Below, one piece after another: positions 9,104 to 18,657 of a stretch of DNA of 64,000 bases; position 1 is the first letter of the stretch, and each line of letters opens with the position of its first letter. Position numbers and translations under genes: made by a program. A model generated the notes under the pieces. The model was not told the origin of the DNA. It did not search any database and worked only from the letters and a program-made list of their open reading frames with translations. Source of the stretch: an uncultured Nitrospirota bacterium (GTDB taxonomy: Bacteria; Nitrospirota; Nitrospiria; Nitrospirales; UBA8639); contig CAKZPV010000004.1 of NCBI GenBank assembly GCA_937139405.1, positions 62,001 through 126,000 of the forward strand. Direction: 5' to 3'.

Positions 9104-9871
9104 TTACAAACCTTCTGTTTCAATAAGTATGGTTCTACCGCAGTGCTTGCAATGCACGGCATCAGGATCATGTCGTTTAAGCCCACAGTCTGGACAGCCA
9201 TATTCTACCTTGGCAGGCCTAAACACGGCCTGTAGGAGATGGAGAAACAATGCAACACCTAATACCATGATCACAACCGCTAATAATCGCCCGATGTCCC
9301 CAGTCAGGGTAATATCCCCAAAACCAGTGGTCGTCAATGTTGTCACGGTAAAGTAAAGTGCATCAGTATAACTGCCAATATGTGGATTCACATCATGCTG
9401 AAACACATAGACCAAGGCCGTGACCACAAAAATAAACACAAAGAGATTAATGACGCTGTGAATGACACCTTCATTTCGAGCAAAAAACCTGTACTGACTT
9501 CGGAGATCTCTTAGAAGATGATAAGAACGCAATAACCTGAGGGATCGGAACACTCGTAAGAATGCAAGATTTTCAATGAACGCTGCGGCAAGAAGCGCAA
9601 GAATGACAACGATGTCTAAAAGGGAGATTGGCTGAATAAGGAAATTAAGGCGATTCCCTGCAAGGAAAAATCTCGCAAAAAAATCCAAACTCAGAACAAT
9701 GGCAATAATAAAGTCAACGGTGATAATCCAGGCAGATAACTCCACCATAGAGGTCGCAATAAAAAACCCTATGGTGACGAAATCGAAGGCAATAAGCCCA
9801 AAACGAAAATAGACAGATTTATTACTTGTTCCATAATAGAGGTTATGTAAGGAGTCTCTGTAGTCAAACAT
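9104..9871 (-). CDS. Voltage-gated-like potassium channel with C-terminal zinc ribbon
   Basis: 255-residue six-helix ion channel. Four N-terminal hydrophobic segments are followed by an arginine-rich S4-like helix RVFRSLRLLRSYHLLR near 108-123, then S5, a pore loop with the selectivity filter TTGFGD near 186 and S6 VVIMVLGVALFLHLLQAVF. After S6 the short cytoplasmic tail has a CPDC...CKHC zinc ribbon (about residues 226-245). TTGFGD rather than TVGYGD is a common bacterial variant. It has no KTN/RCK domain; the zinc ribbon takes its place, which is seen in some bacterial homologues. Weak ribosome site at ATG 9871. Stands alone on the minus strand; the region upstream carries repeat copy A. 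Confidence 0.88.
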   Translation of the reverse strand: MFDYRDSLHNLYYGTSNKSVYFRFGLIAFDFVTIGFFIATSMVELSAWIITVDFIIAIVLSLDFFARFFLAGNRLNFLIQPISLLDIVVILALLAAAFIENLAFLRVFRSLRLLRSYHLLRDLRSQYRFFARNEGVIHSVINLFVFIFVVTALVYVFQHDVNPHIGSYTDALYFTVTTLTTTGFGDITLTGDIGRLLAVVIMVLGVALFLHLLQAVFRPAKVEYGCPDCGLKRHDPDAVHCKHCGRTILIETEGL

Positions 9872-10115
9872 TCTGAAGGTATTATTAATTTAAGGAAAAT
9901 AGATCGCTAAAAAGATCATACGCTTGGCACTAATCCATTGATTTATCAGGGGTCAACTTTTTGGCAACATGTATGGATTGATACCAATTTTGTTCATGTT
10001 GTACATAGCGGGCGGTGGTCTCGTGGTACAACAAGTCTGTGCAGCTCATGACGATGAAACATCTCCTGCGAGATAAGTCTAAGGAGGGAATGAGGTGGTT
10101 GAGGTCCATTAATGA

Positions 10116-10159
10116 ACAGTCAGTGGACCCGTGGGAGAAAAGACCTTGCGGTGAAAGCG
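10116..10159 (+). repeat. Dispersed intergenic repeat, copy A
   Basis: Starts ACAGTCAGTGG, continues GTGGGAGAAAAG and CCTT, and is matched by copy B at 12866. Weaker similarity extends about 25 bases upstream and perhaps 60 downstream. It lies in the 500-bp gap (9872-10373) between the channel gene and the stress-protein gene; nothing else was recognised in that gap. Confidence 0.55.
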
Positions 10160-10373
10160 TTGTGGTATCAACCAATGTTCCGAAACCTGTTATAGAATCT
10201 GTTTGGACAGGTTGGTTGCAACATGTGGTTTTCGACTAGACAGCGTAGCTGATAATGTCAGGCGGAAAACGATACCTAGGGCTGGGGATTTGGCTTTTGC
10301 ATCCCACCAGCCTGGCAAAGTCTGGTCAATTTGGCAATGGTCATGGAAGAGACAATGTTCCAAAGTCTTTAAC

Positions 10374-11285
10374 TCAGTTCTGTGGGCGCACGACCAAAAT
10401 CGAACAACCAGAATACGCGGCTACCCATTCCGACACACTTCCCATTTGAAAACGGTCAGGCCCTGTTAAGCCCTTTGCTCCCAAAATCGCCAGGCCGGAC
10501 TCATGGTTGACCAGACAGTCCAAAATGGTCGTTCGAGGATTTCCAATGACCACCTCAGAGGTCACATCGAATTTCTTCTTCAATAAAAGCAATCGAACTT
10601 GTGCGTTCGTTTCTTGGGCTTGTTTTTGAAAGGCCTCTGTTAGGGCTTTGGTATATGGTTTTGCACGGGCGCTTGAACCTAGTTCTCTGGAAGCTTCTGG
10701 AACGACCGAAAGAATATGAACAGAGACCAAAGCAGGGGAGATCCATGACTTTAGATAGTTCACCGCACGAGTAGAGGCCGTGGAGCCATCTACTGCAAGA
10801 ACCATCTGAACTGGGGTTTGAAGTGGATCCTTCACAATAAATACCGGACAAGGTGCATGAGATAACACTTTTCGCGATACACTACCCATGAAATAGCCTT
10901 GAATATCATGGAATCCTCTCGATCCCATAACTATTAGATGAGGTTTTCGTTTTTCTGCTTCCTTAACAATGGCATAGGCTGCATGTCCTTTTGCCAAAAC
11001 AGAGCGGATTTTCACTAATGTTTTCTCTGCTTTTTTATTAAGCACCTGAGTGGCGTGCGTTTCCGATGCCTTAAGAATGTTTTTCCCTTCTGCCTCCAAC
11101 GCCGTGAGAATTTTCTTGGTCTTTCCTTTGTTGGTTCCCTCTTTCTTGAGGCCCGATTCCAAAAGACTTGTATCCATCACATGGACGAGAACGACTTCTC
11201 GAAGAGATTGGTGAAACAAGGCTCCCAAAGCTTCGACAGCCTTCATAGAATATTTTGACCCATCCACAGCGCATAAAGCCTTCAT
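10374..11285 (-). CDS. Tandem universal stress protein (two UspA domains)
   Basis: 303 residues, two Usp domains of about 150 residues each. Domain 1 starts MKALCAVDGSKYSMKAVEAL and ends with the ATP-binding motif MGSRGFHDIQGYFMGSVS; domain 2 starts MVLAVDGSTASTRAVNYL and ends with LGAKGLTGPDRFQMGSVSEW. Both G-x2-G-x9-G(S) motifs are intact, so nucleotide binding is likely in both halves. Cytoplasmic. It follows ppk2 by 38 bp on the same strand, suggesting a ppk2-usp operon and a link between polyphosphate use and stress or energy limitation (inference). Confidence 0.92.
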   Translation of the reverse strand: MKALCAVDGSKYSMKAVEALGALFHQSLREVVLVHVMDTSLLESGLKKEGTNKGKTKKILTALEAEGKNILKASETHATQVLNKKAEKTLVKIRSVLAKGHAAYAIVKEAEKRKPHLIVMGSRGFHDIQGYFMGSVSRKVLSHAPCPVFIVKDPLQTPVQMVLAVDGSTASTRAVNYLKSWISPALVSVHILSVVPEASRELGSSARAKPYTKALTEAFQKQAQETNAQVRLLLLKKKFDVTSEVVIGNPRTTILDCLVNHESGLAILGAKGLTGPDRFQMGSVSEWVAAYSGCSILVVRPQN

Positions 11286-11323
11286 GATCTACCCTTTCAA
11301 TTTTATGCCTAGAATCGTGAGCC

Positions 11324-12217
11324 CTAATCTACGACTTTGCTTTTACGATGAAACCGCAAAACAATACTGGGATCAGGATGAAGATTCACTTTCGAATCGC
11401 CTTTTCCTTCATAGGGAAGTGTGTTCAGCACGTGACGAATGGCCTCCTGCCTAGCCTTCGTTTTGCTGTTCGCTTTGACAATGGCCCAAGGGGAATACGA
11501 TGTATGTGTCTTACTAAACATTTCTTCTTTGTACATGGTATAGATATCCCAATGTGCTTGGGCTTCATCATCAACGGGGCTGATTTTCCACTGCTTTAAA
11601 GGGTTGTTGACCCGTCGTTTGAAACGACGTTCTTGTTCGCCTTTTGAAATAGAGAACCAAAATTTAATGATTTCAACGTTATCTTCATAGAGCATATGTT
11701 CGAATTCAGGTACCTGTTGCATGAAAACTTCGTACTGGGACTTTTTGCAAAATTTCATGACAGGCTCGACGACGGCGCGGTTGTACCAACTCCGATCAAA
11801 AAAAGCGATTTCTCCAGGATTGGGAAGGTTCTTGACGTATCGCTGGAAATACCATTGCCCTTTTTCCACTTCAGTGGGTTTGGGTAAGGCGACCACTCTC
11901 ATTGAGCGTGGATTCAGATGCTCAGTAAATCGTCGAATCGCGCCCCCTTTTCCCGCCGCATCACGGCCTTCAAAGATAATGGCTACCCGTCGTCCCTTGA
12001 GTTGGACATCTCGCTGCAACTTCACCAATTCAATTTGCAGTTGTCGTAATTCTGCTTCATAGCGCAACGTTCCTAAGGCACTCTTGGGATTAATGTTTTT
12101 TGACTTGAGGAGTTTAATCAGTCCCTGCTTAGACGACAGTTTGATGAGATCTTCCTGCGTCAATGTTTGAGACACTTTTTGAATTGGTACGGTATTTAGT
12201 TTCTCATTAACGGGCAT
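11324..12217 (-). CDS. ppk2: Polyphosphate kinase 2 family protein
   Basis: 297 residues. PPK2 uses polyphosphate to phosphorylate nucleotides. Walker A is FEGRDAAGKGG at 83-92; the lid and Walker B region shows PKPTEVEKGQWYFQRYV and FFDRSWYNRAVVEPVM around 110-150; then EFEHMLYEDNVEIIKFWFSI. This pattern is the single-domain class I PPK2. Start ATG 12217 was chosen over upstream in-frame codons because GAGGAGGT precedes it at proper spacing and the extra 32 residues are not family-like. First gene of the ppk2-usp pair. Complements PPK1 4 kb away. Confidence 0.93.
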   Translation of the reverse strand: MPVNEKLNTVPIQKVSQTLTQEDLIKLSSKQGLIKLLKSKNINPKSALGTLRYEAELRQLQIELVKLQRDVQLKGRRVAIIFEGRDAAGKGGAIRRFTEHLNPRSMRVVALPKPTEVEKGQWYFQRYVKNLPNPGEIAFFDRSWYNRAVVEPVMKFCKKSQYEVFMQQVPEFEHMLYEDNVEIIKFWFSISKGEQERRFKRRVNNPLKQWKISPVDDEAQAHWDIYTMYKEEMFSKTHTSYSPWAIVKANSKTKARQEAIRHVLNTLPYEGKGDSKVNLHPDPSIVLRFHRKSKVVD

Positions 12218-12865
12218 AATGCAAATTACCTCCTCTTCAATACTTAGTATGAGTTTTTCTTCCACACGCAATGTGCCAATAGGTGTCAGCCATGCCAACA
12301 ACCCCACCAACATGTATGCTTACGACTCCAATATTTCGTTTATTGGGTGAACCTCCCATGATTCCCTTCTTCGGTTTCGGGAGAGATGCGACCATCCTCG
12401 TTTGTCCCACTGATTCAGAACAAAAAGAGAACTCTGAATAAGGTTGGATAATTTTAGGGGTGAGATACCCTCCCTTCATAGAAGTCACTCTCTTATGTTG
12501 GGAGTAGTATAGAATTACGTCTCTCTCTGAACTCGAAGCAAAAGGAGTGCCTGCTCCTGAAACAAGCGAATAAGTCTGCAATTCCAGTGAGATAGAGCGA
12601 GAAAACGAGGATGGATGGCGCACACCATGGGGAATTCTGCCCCCATGAATTTTTCGGGAGTGTATCAAAAAGGAACACTAACATCCGAGAAGAAGGAAGG
12701 CTGTACAACTGTTGCTCATGAGCTTAGAAGCCTTGTGAGCTAAATCTACTATCTACCCGGGAAAATCATGGAGATATATTGTGATACTACTTCCGCGACG
12801 TCGCATGAATGGTTTGGCGAGAAGCCAGCGCATCTCCAACAATGGAGGTGGGGAGCCCCATTTTC

Positions 12866-12910
12866 ACAGTCAGTGGGACTGTGGGAGAAAAGTCCTTTCC
12901 GATGAAGGCT
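12866..12910 (+). repeat. Dispersed intergenic repeat, copy B
   Basis: Ungapped match to copy A through GTGGGAGAAAAG. In this copy the first part folds as a perfect hairpin CACAGTC, loop AGTGG, GACTGTG (12865-12883); copy A keeps only part of the stem. Confidence 0.55.
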
Positions 12911-13021
12911 TCGTGTCGATCTTAGGTTGAGAAAAACCTGTTTTTGACCTGTTTCGGATTGGTGGTTGGACGAGATTGAGTGAAATAGCCGTTACAGAAA
13001 GTGTCAGATCGAGTCGGGCTT

Positions 13022-13052
13022 TGATCAATTGAACTCACAGCCAAAAGCGGAC
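13022..13052. repeat. Solitary IS30-type terminal inverted repeat
   Basis: TGATCAATTGAACTCACAG followed by CCAAAAGCGGAC. It matches the right terminal repeat of the IS30 element ending at 21995 in all but about three positions and in the same orientation. No transposase lies next to it, so it is a footprint of a lost or deleted copy. Confidence 0.7.
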
Positions 13053-13226
13053 CTAACCAAACAAAGGTACACGAACGACCAAGATTTTCTTGCACCAAGG
13101 GTATTTCTGTAAATTTGTAACCCTGGCGTACAAAAATATAGCGTTTTGCTTGATACCCTTTAAAGATATTTTGCAGGCATCCCATTTATTGGCTGAATGA
13201 AATGCCTGCATAACTATTACAGAACA

Positions 13227-13808
13227 TCAGTCTTTAGAATCAATCTTGACATCGACCGGTACTCCCTGAACAAGTGTATTAAACACCGGTGAGAACTCAG
13301 ACAGAGTTCGAAGCACTTCCATATCCTCGTCTCCGGCTTTTACTTTGAAGTTGACCCTGATTTGTGTAAATCCTTTAGGCGTGTCTGGTGAGAGACCAAG
13401 AAATCCATTTAAATTAAGATCACCTTCAAGTTCTGATTCCAATTCCTCAATCTCAATTCCCCGCACCGCGGCATGGGCGACAAGACTGGTTGTCAGGCAA
13501 GAAGCCAGGCCATGCAATAAATGCTCAACGGGATTAGCCCCTTCATCATTGCCAGCCAATATGGCAGGTTCATCTGCGTGGAGGGAAAATGTCTGTTTGT
13601 GCTGAATCGTCTGTTTCGCGCCATAGAATTCAGCCACCTTGCTGACATTATGTGCACCGGATGACCATTTGTTGGACGCCTTAAATTTACACACGCCCAT
13701 TTCAGGTTCCTTTTTGATGACATTGATTGTTTCCATTAATACATTTAGGTCAACGCCATTCACGCGATTTGAATCAACGGTGGTTGACTGTGCCAAATGA
13801 GTCGTCAT
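13227..13808 (-). CDS. OsmC family protein
   Basis: 193 residues. OsmC/Ohr-like peroxidase fold. The long N-terminal extension (about 50 residues) precedes the core GVCKFKASNKWSSGAHN; family signatures are NPVEHLLHGLASCLTTSLV with the first redox-type Cys, and SPVFNTLVQGVPVDV, where the usual second Cys (SPVxNTL...) is not present. So it belongs with the OsmC-like proteins carrying one clear Cys rather than classical Ohr. ATG 13808 has GAGG six bases upstream; the in-frame TTG four codons earlier overlaps that site and is less likely. Divergent from the GlxA-type regulator, which may control it. Confidence 0.88.
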   Translation of the reverse strand: MTTHLAQSTTVDSNRVNGVDLNVLMETINVIKKEPEMGVCKFKASNKWSSGAHNVSKVAEFYGAKQTIQHKQTFSLHADEPAILAGNDEGANPVEHLLHGLASCLTTSLVAHAAVRGIEIEELESELEGDLNLNGFLGLSPDTPKGFTQIRVNFKVKAGDEDMEVLRTLSEFSPVFNTLVQGVPVDVKIDSKD

Positions 13809-13953
13809 GTTTACCTCCAATTAATGTGTGAGTGAGTGTTTGCTACTGAGTTTTCTCCGTAGCGTGTAAATGAATACTATATTCAAATCGAGAACATGGT
13901 AAGATGCATTCATGTCAAAATAATGCTATTTATGCCACAATTTAAATGAATAT

Positions 13954-14979
13954 ATGAATAAACAGGCTAATAATGTCATTGATGTGCTGATTCTCGCCAT
14001 ACCCGAAACAGCCGGATCGGCGTTATATGGCATGATTGATGTCCTCTCGGCGGCGGGTAACTTATGGCAGACACTCGTAAGGTCAAATGACGAACGCAAA
14101 GCCTTTCGTGTTCGAATCGTGTCAACTCTGGATACGTTATTTAGTTGTGGAAATGGGATTCCTGTGCAACCGCACTACTCAGTGGATGATGATCCCTATG
14201 CACCCATTGTGATTCTGCCTGAGATTTGGCTTGGTCCCGATGAATCTATCAAAGAACGCTATCCAAAATTGATTGACTGGATTATTCGAAGTTATGAAAA
14301 AGGGGCGGAAATATGTACGGCGTGTTCCGGTTCCATACTATTAGCGGAAACAGGATTATTGAATGGAAAGGTGGCCACCTCCCATTGGGGTTATCAGGAT
14401 CTTTTTCGACTTAATTATCCAAAGATTCAATTTGAACCCGCATCAAATCTCGTCTACGCGGACCACGATGGTCGAATCGTAACCGCAGGAGGAACAACCT
14501 CCTGGCATGATCTGGCCCTTCATATTATTGCTCGCCATGCCAGTGCGGGCGACGCATTACATATCGCCAAAGTGTATTTATTAAAGTGGCATCCTGAAGG
14601 GCAACTGCCCTATTCCAGCCTGGTTCGCAATTCTCCGCATGCTGATTCAATAGTTAAAGAATGTGAAGGATTCTTAACCGAGCATTATCAAGATATAGAT
14701 GCCATTAAACATTTACTAGAAGCAATGACTATCCCTGAAAGATCGCTGAAGCGTCGATTTAAAGCCGCTACCGGATCGACCATAATAGAATATCTACAGA
14801 ACTTACGAATTGAACATGCTAAACGTTTATTGGAAAACGAAGCGATGGCTATTGAGAACGTGAGCGCAGAAGTTGGTTATCTGGATACTTCTTTTTTTAG
14901 GCGATTGTTTAAACGAACGACAGGCTTATCACCGGGTAGATATAAACAGATGTTTCAAGTTGCCCATCAAATCGTATGA
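13954..14979 (+). CDS. GlxA-type transcriptional regulator (DJ-1/PfpI plus AraC HTH)
   Basis: 341 residues. Residues 10-190 are a DJ-1/PfpI-like domain (VLILAIPETAGSALYGMIDVL; the nucleophile-elbow region EICTACSGSILLAETGLL with Cys at the elbow; GRIVTAGGTTSWHDLALHII), and the last 100 residues are an AraC/XylS double HTH (PERSLKRRFKAATGSTIIEYL and EVGYLDTSFFRRLFKRTTGLSPGRYKQMF). Such regulators sense small metabolites or amine/nitrogen compounds through the N-terminal domain. It is divergent from osmC across 145 bp, a layout typical of local control. Weak ribosome site. Confidence 0.93.
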   Translation: MNKQANNVIDVLILAIPETAGSALYGMIDVLSAAGNLWQTLVRSNDERKAFRVRIVSTLDTLFSCGNGIPVQPHYSVDDDPYAPIVILPEIWLGPDESIKERYPKLIDWIIRSYEKGAEICTACSGSILLAETGLLNGKVATSHWGYQDLFRLNYPKIQFEPASNLVYADHDGRIVTAGGTTSWHDLALHIIARHASAGDALHIAKVYLLKWHPEGQLPYSSLVRNSPHADSIVKECEGFLTEHYQDIDAIKHLLEAMTIPERSLKRRFKAATGSTIIEYLQNLRIEHAKRLLENEAMAIENVSAEVGYLDTSFFRRLFKRTTGLSPGRYKQMFQVAHQIV

Positions 14980-15168
14980 AGAATTATTAATGACAGCGTA
15001 GTGTAGAGAGGATCCATTCCCAGAATTATCATTAAGGTAGCGTAGGTGTAGATTTTTACCGAGAAACGCGGACCCCCATCTATTCAAAGAGTGCCAGATT
15101 TTTGCATCGATTAGAAAACAGTTTGATGTTTCATATCTAATTTTAATAAAAAATTCGACCAAACTGTA

Positions 15169-15220
15169 TGTCCGCTTTGGGTCGGTAACCGCCATGTCTG
15201 CATTCGGCCAGAAGCGGTCA
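15169..15220. repeat. 52-bp palindromic MITE-like repeat, copy 1
   Basis: Ends TGTCCGCTT and AAGCGGTCA are inverted repeats with one mismatch; the inside contains GGGTCGGTAACCG and the conserved ATGTCTGCATTCGGCCAG. About 84% or more identical by eye to copy 2 at 17629, same orientation. The remaining bases of the gap 14980-15387 show no other feature; a promoter for the tetraheme gene is not obvious. Confidence 0.8.
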
Positions 15221-15387
15221 TCGTAATTCTAGGGTGCATTGTTGTTTCCAAAAGCGTATAAAATTATAGTAATTAAAACATATGAAACAGCAAAAAACCC
15301 TTGACACTGGACAAGTCTGCTCCTCTCCACAGGGAGATAATAAGGCGAATTTATCCTCTTAGAAACTATGCGTCTTGAGAATTAGCT

Positions 15388-17436
15388 ATGATCACTTGGT
15401 TGCTGCACTCACGCCGCCGTGTCCTTCTGCTCACGCTCGGACTACTGCTGCTGTTAGACCTGGGACGTTCCATCAATGCCCGGATAGGACTCTCCGAACC
15501 TCCAGAGTTATGGCAACCCGACCCGACTGTGTATGCTAATCTGACCTGGCCACCGGGCACGAATCTACCGCCGGATGCTTCCGTGGGACAACGTGTATTC
15601 GCGCAACGCTGCGCCGTCTGCCATGGACCGGATGGTCGCGGAAACGGACCGGCTGCCCCTTCACTCATCCCCCATCCACGTAACTTCACAGAAGGTAAGT
15701 TTAAGTACAAGTCGACCCCAGCAGGGAAGCCTCCACGCGAAAGTGATCTGATACGCACCGTCTCCAATGGCCTCCACGCGAGTGCAATGCCGTACTTCCA
15801 CGACCTTCTCAGTGAAACCGAGATTCGCGCAGTCGTGGCGTACATTAAAGGGATGTCGCCTGTCTTCGATGGTCCTCTTCCAGACGCCATAGAAGTCCCC
15901 CCACGAGTCACGTCGGATGCCGCGAGCATCGCTAGAGGGAAAACACTTTACTCGCAATTTGGTTGCGTGGCCTGCCATGGTGCCGATGCGCGAGGCGGCC
16001 TCCCTCTTCAAGAGAGCACTGGGTACCCCGTGCTCTCTCGGGACCTGACAGCCCCCTGGACCTTCCGAGGGGGGAGCGATCCTGAACAGATTTGGTTGCG
16101 CATGTCTACGGGTCTAACCCCTGGTCCCATGCCAGCATTTGAGAGCGCGATGACTCCCGACGAACGGTGGGATGTGGTGAACTATCTACTGTCACTGACC
16201 CGCGTGCCTCCATGGGAAGCTGGTGGCAAACTCGATGGCCCCGGACAACAAGCCGATTTGCTCAAACGTGGCCGATATTTGTTACACGCGCAAATGTGTG
16301 GAATCTGTCATACCCAAACCAATCCCATCGGAATCTACCGCGGTGATGACTTTTATTTGGCTGGTGGGATGCGGGTTGGCGCATACCCCCATGCCGTCTA
16401 TGTTTCCCGAAATTTAACTCCAGACAAAGAAACCGGTTTGGGCAATTGGACAGAACAGCAGATTGCGAATGCGCTTCGCAATGGCCGATCACCGGATAGG
16501 CTGCTTAATTCCTGGGCCATGATCTGGGCCTTCTTTCACAGTCTGACAGACGATGATGCTCTCGCCATTGCCCGGTATCTGAAGTCGCGCCCTCCAGTGA
16601 AAAATCACATACCTCCTCCCTTGTACTATGGGGTGGTGGAAACCATTGCGGTCAAACTCACCGGTCCGCTTCCAGAAGGACAGCCGAGGGTTCTAACCTA
16701 CTCGGCCGGCAACTTTGGCCAACCCAGCCTTGGTCCTTACCCAGATCTTCCTCAACAACTATTGATTGGTGGACAATGGGTGATCCTTCTCATGGGGACC
16801 ATCGCCTTCGTCTTCGCCGGGCCGCGCGAACGACGATTTCCGAGAACAGTGAAAGGTTGGCTTCTCACCGGACTGGCGGTATTGGGAATTGGCGTCGGTG
16901 GGCTAGCCGGGTTTTTTCTTTACTATACTCCCACCTTGAGTTTCATTGCTCCAAAGGAGATTGCGAACGGGGTACTCGCAAATATGCCTCATGTAGACTC
17001 AGCAAAGCACAGTAGTCCTGAACAGACGGCTATGGTGGAGCGTGGGCAATACCTCTACAAGAATATATCGTGCAACAACTGTCACGGCCCAGATGGAAGC
17101 GGTGGGCAGAAAATCAGTTGGCTTCCGGCTGGAACCCATTGGACGCGTAATCTTACGCCAGATCCCAAGGCTGGTATTGGAGCATGGACCGACAAAGAAA
17201 TAGCAAGAGCAATCCGCAGTGGCGTATCTCGGGATGGTCGACCATTACATTGGCAAGGGATGGTCTGGGACCATGCCTCGAATTTGGATGAGGAGGATGT
17301 GCGTTCGCTGATTGAGTATCTCCGAACTTTGCCGCCCGTGGAACGAGAAGTTCCCTCATTCCGTCATCCGGACGGAAGCGATTGCGAAAGGGCGACCATT
17401 TATTTAGTCGAAGACAGGAGACCCGGTTGTTCGTAG
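15388..17436 (+). CDS. Membrane-bound tetraheme c-type cytochrome
   Basis: 682 residues. N-terminal membrane anchor (about 10-27), then three class-I-like cytochrome c domains with heme motifs CAVCH (75-79), CVACH (193-197) and CGICH (304-308), two further transmembrane helices (about 450-475 and 485-510) and a fourth domain with CNNCH (562-566). Each domain has Met ligand candidates (e.g. ASAMPYFHDLL, GPMPAF). Domains are periplasmic by standard heme attachment. It resembles electron-transfer subunits of the gluconate/alcohol dehydrogenase cytochrome type but no dehydrogenase is adjacent. Its DNA is clearly richer in G+C than its neighbours and it is flanked by two copies of a 52-bp palindromic repeat, both pointing to transfer. 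Ribosome site is weak. Confidence 0.9.
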   Translation: MITWLLHSRRRVLLLTLGLLLLLDLGRSINARIGLSEPPELWQPDPTVYANLTWPPGTNLPPDASVGQRVFAQRCAVCHGPDGRGNGPAAPSLIPHPRNFTEGKFKYKSTPAGKPPRESDLIRTVSNGLHASAMPYFHDLLSETEIRAVVAYIKGMSPVFDGPLPDAIEVPPRVTSDAASIARGKTLYSQFGCVACHGADARGGLPLQESTGYPVLSRDLTAPWTFRGGSDPEQIWLRMSTGLTPGPMPAFESAMTPDERWDVVNYLLSLTRVPPWEAGGKLDGPGQQADLLKRGRYLLHAQMCGICHTQTNPIGIYRGDDFYLAGGMRVGAYPHAVYVSRNLTPDKETGLGNWTEQQIANALRNGRSPDRLLNSWAMIWAFFHSLTDDDALAIARYLKSRPPVKNHIPPPLYYGVVETIAVKLTGPLPEGQPRVLTYSAGNFGQPSLGPYPDLPQQLLIGGQWVILLMGTIAFVFAGPRERRFPRTVKGWLLTGLAVLGIGVGGLAGFFLYYTPTLSFIAPKEIANGVLANMPHVDSAKHSSPEQTAMVERGQYLYKNISCNNCHGPDGSGGQKISWLPAGTHWTRNLTPDPKAGIGAWTDKEIARAIRSGVSRDGRPLHWQGMVWDHASNLDEEDVRSLIEYLRTLPPVEREVPSFRHPDGSDCERATIYLVEDRRPGCS

Positions 17437-18186
17437 TTCTAGGGAACTCTGGCCTCTACTTTCAAGGAAATAGCGGCAAGAATAGATTTTTCCCCAAAAA
17501 GAACTGTTCCAAATTCTGGAAGAGTAGAGCATTTCTCTCCAAGGTGCTTCAGTTGACCTATCAAGAGTTACCAAACGCTTAAGGCTCATCATTGTAGCGA
17601 ATTCACTCACCTAGTTGCTTAAATTATATGTCCGCTTAGGGTCAGAAACCGACATGTCTGCATTCGGCCAGAAGCGGACATAGTTACAAGGTAACCTCGT
17701 GATATGCATCCTATTGTTTTTCAAGAAGAGAAAAAATTTTAGAATCTCAGTTATGTTGCGTAAAACGCGCACATCGCGGCGAGCTTTAGGACTATTTCGG
17801 CAATGCGGAGAGGGGCTCATTTTGCTGTGGACTAGCTGGCGGTGTGCGCAGTCATCAGCGAATTTTTCTCTCATGTTATCTTCCTTTCCTAGAAAATCTA
17901 CAAGGTATCCCTGACTTGTCGCCTATTGGGCACTCACTGTCTTCCCAATTTCCATTTCCGTCTTTAACAGGGGAAAAACAGGGATTTTTTTAGGTTTAAA
18001 AGGGAGGGGGTTGGGTGGAAAAACTATCAATGAAAACAAGGTGCTTGGTTTTTCACTCTTCCACGGGAGATTTCAGTAACAGGGAATTGGAACTCTTGAA
18101 AATGTGGTGTTTGGAGGCCGGATGAGTTTTTTGACCATAGGCTGCATCTGTCTTTCCCTGCCTAGAAAGAGCCTAGGGCTGTCTTT
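17437..18186. other. Intergenic stretch holding MITE copy 2
   Basis: Apart from the repeat at 17629-17680 there is no supported gene. Open frames here include translated repeat sequence and have no ribosome sites. Confidence 0.4.
17629..17680. repeat. 52-bp palindromic MITE-like repeat, copy 2
   Basis: Perfect 9-bp terminal inverted repeats TGTCCGCTT / AAGCGGACA around GGGTCAGAAACCG and ATGTCTGCATTCGGCCAG. Same orientation as copy 1 on the other side of the tetraheme gene. Confidence 0.82.
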
Positions 18187-18609
18187 TTAAGGATTACCAT
18201 CGGCATTGGAAGGTTTAGGGGGTTCTTGCATGGCCTGGCTATAAAGATACACAAACCATACATTAGGGGTATTGGGCTCTCCACCCCCCCATGACTTATC
18301 ACATTTATAGTCAGTATCTTCTTTATATCGCAGAGAGACCCCCCTTGATCCTAGCGCTCCATTAAGGATCAACCGTTGAATCTCTGAACACTGGGGATTG
18401 TCTTTGTCACAGAGATAATGATGGTTTCCATTTAACAACACCAGCATAGTTTTACCGTTTTCGGCGTTATACTTGATAAAATATATTTCTTCAGGTTTAA
18501 AATCACAGGTAATTCCCTGATTAGCAGCGGCCTCAGCCAAACAGGTAATTAGAACTAGCAACAGACATAAAAACACAACTTTACTAATCTTCTTTTTTAT
18601 CTCTCTCAT
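18187..18609 (-). CDS. Hypothetical secreted protein (Cys-containing)
   Basis: 140 residues with a clear signal peptide (KKKISKVVFLCLLLVLITC to AEA/AANQ). Mature part ~110 residues: ITCDFKPEEIYFIKYNAENG, then HHYLCDKDNPQCSEIQRLIL, LRYKEDTDYKC, ending in a Pro-rich tail. Four Cys suggest two disulfides. ATG 18609 has AAGGAGT at good spacing and was preferred to the in-frame start five codons upstream. Family not recognised. Layout (signal, one Cys, a 'G+xMLxMIL/LxLILNGAL' helix, basic strand, last Cys) parallels the next gene upstream, so the two may be diverged paralogues made together. Confidence 0.75.
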   Translation of the reverse strand: MREIKKKISKVVFLCLLLVLITCLAEAAANQGITCDFKPEEIYFIKYNAENGKTMLVLLNGNHHYLCDKDNPQCSEIQRLILNGALGSRGVSLRYKEDTDYKCDKSWGGGEPNTPNVWFVYLYSQAMQEPPKPSNADGNP

Positions 18610-18657
18610 CGTAACTCCTTCCACATTGGGGTTTATTCTCCCAAAGAAATTCCTGGC

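Larger units (their letters stand above)
12218..13226. other. 1-kb intergenic stretch with two repeats
   Basis: No gene supported on either strand. It contains repeat copy B (12866-12910) and a solitary IS30-type inverted repeat (13022-13052), both listed separately. The ppk2 promoter should lie near 12220-12350 but no box was clear. Confidence 0.45.

Noticed and set aside
15388-17436. Possible complete alcohol/gluconate dehydrogenase complex
   Set aside because: Only the cytochrome subunit is present; no dehydrogenase or small subunit lies nearby.
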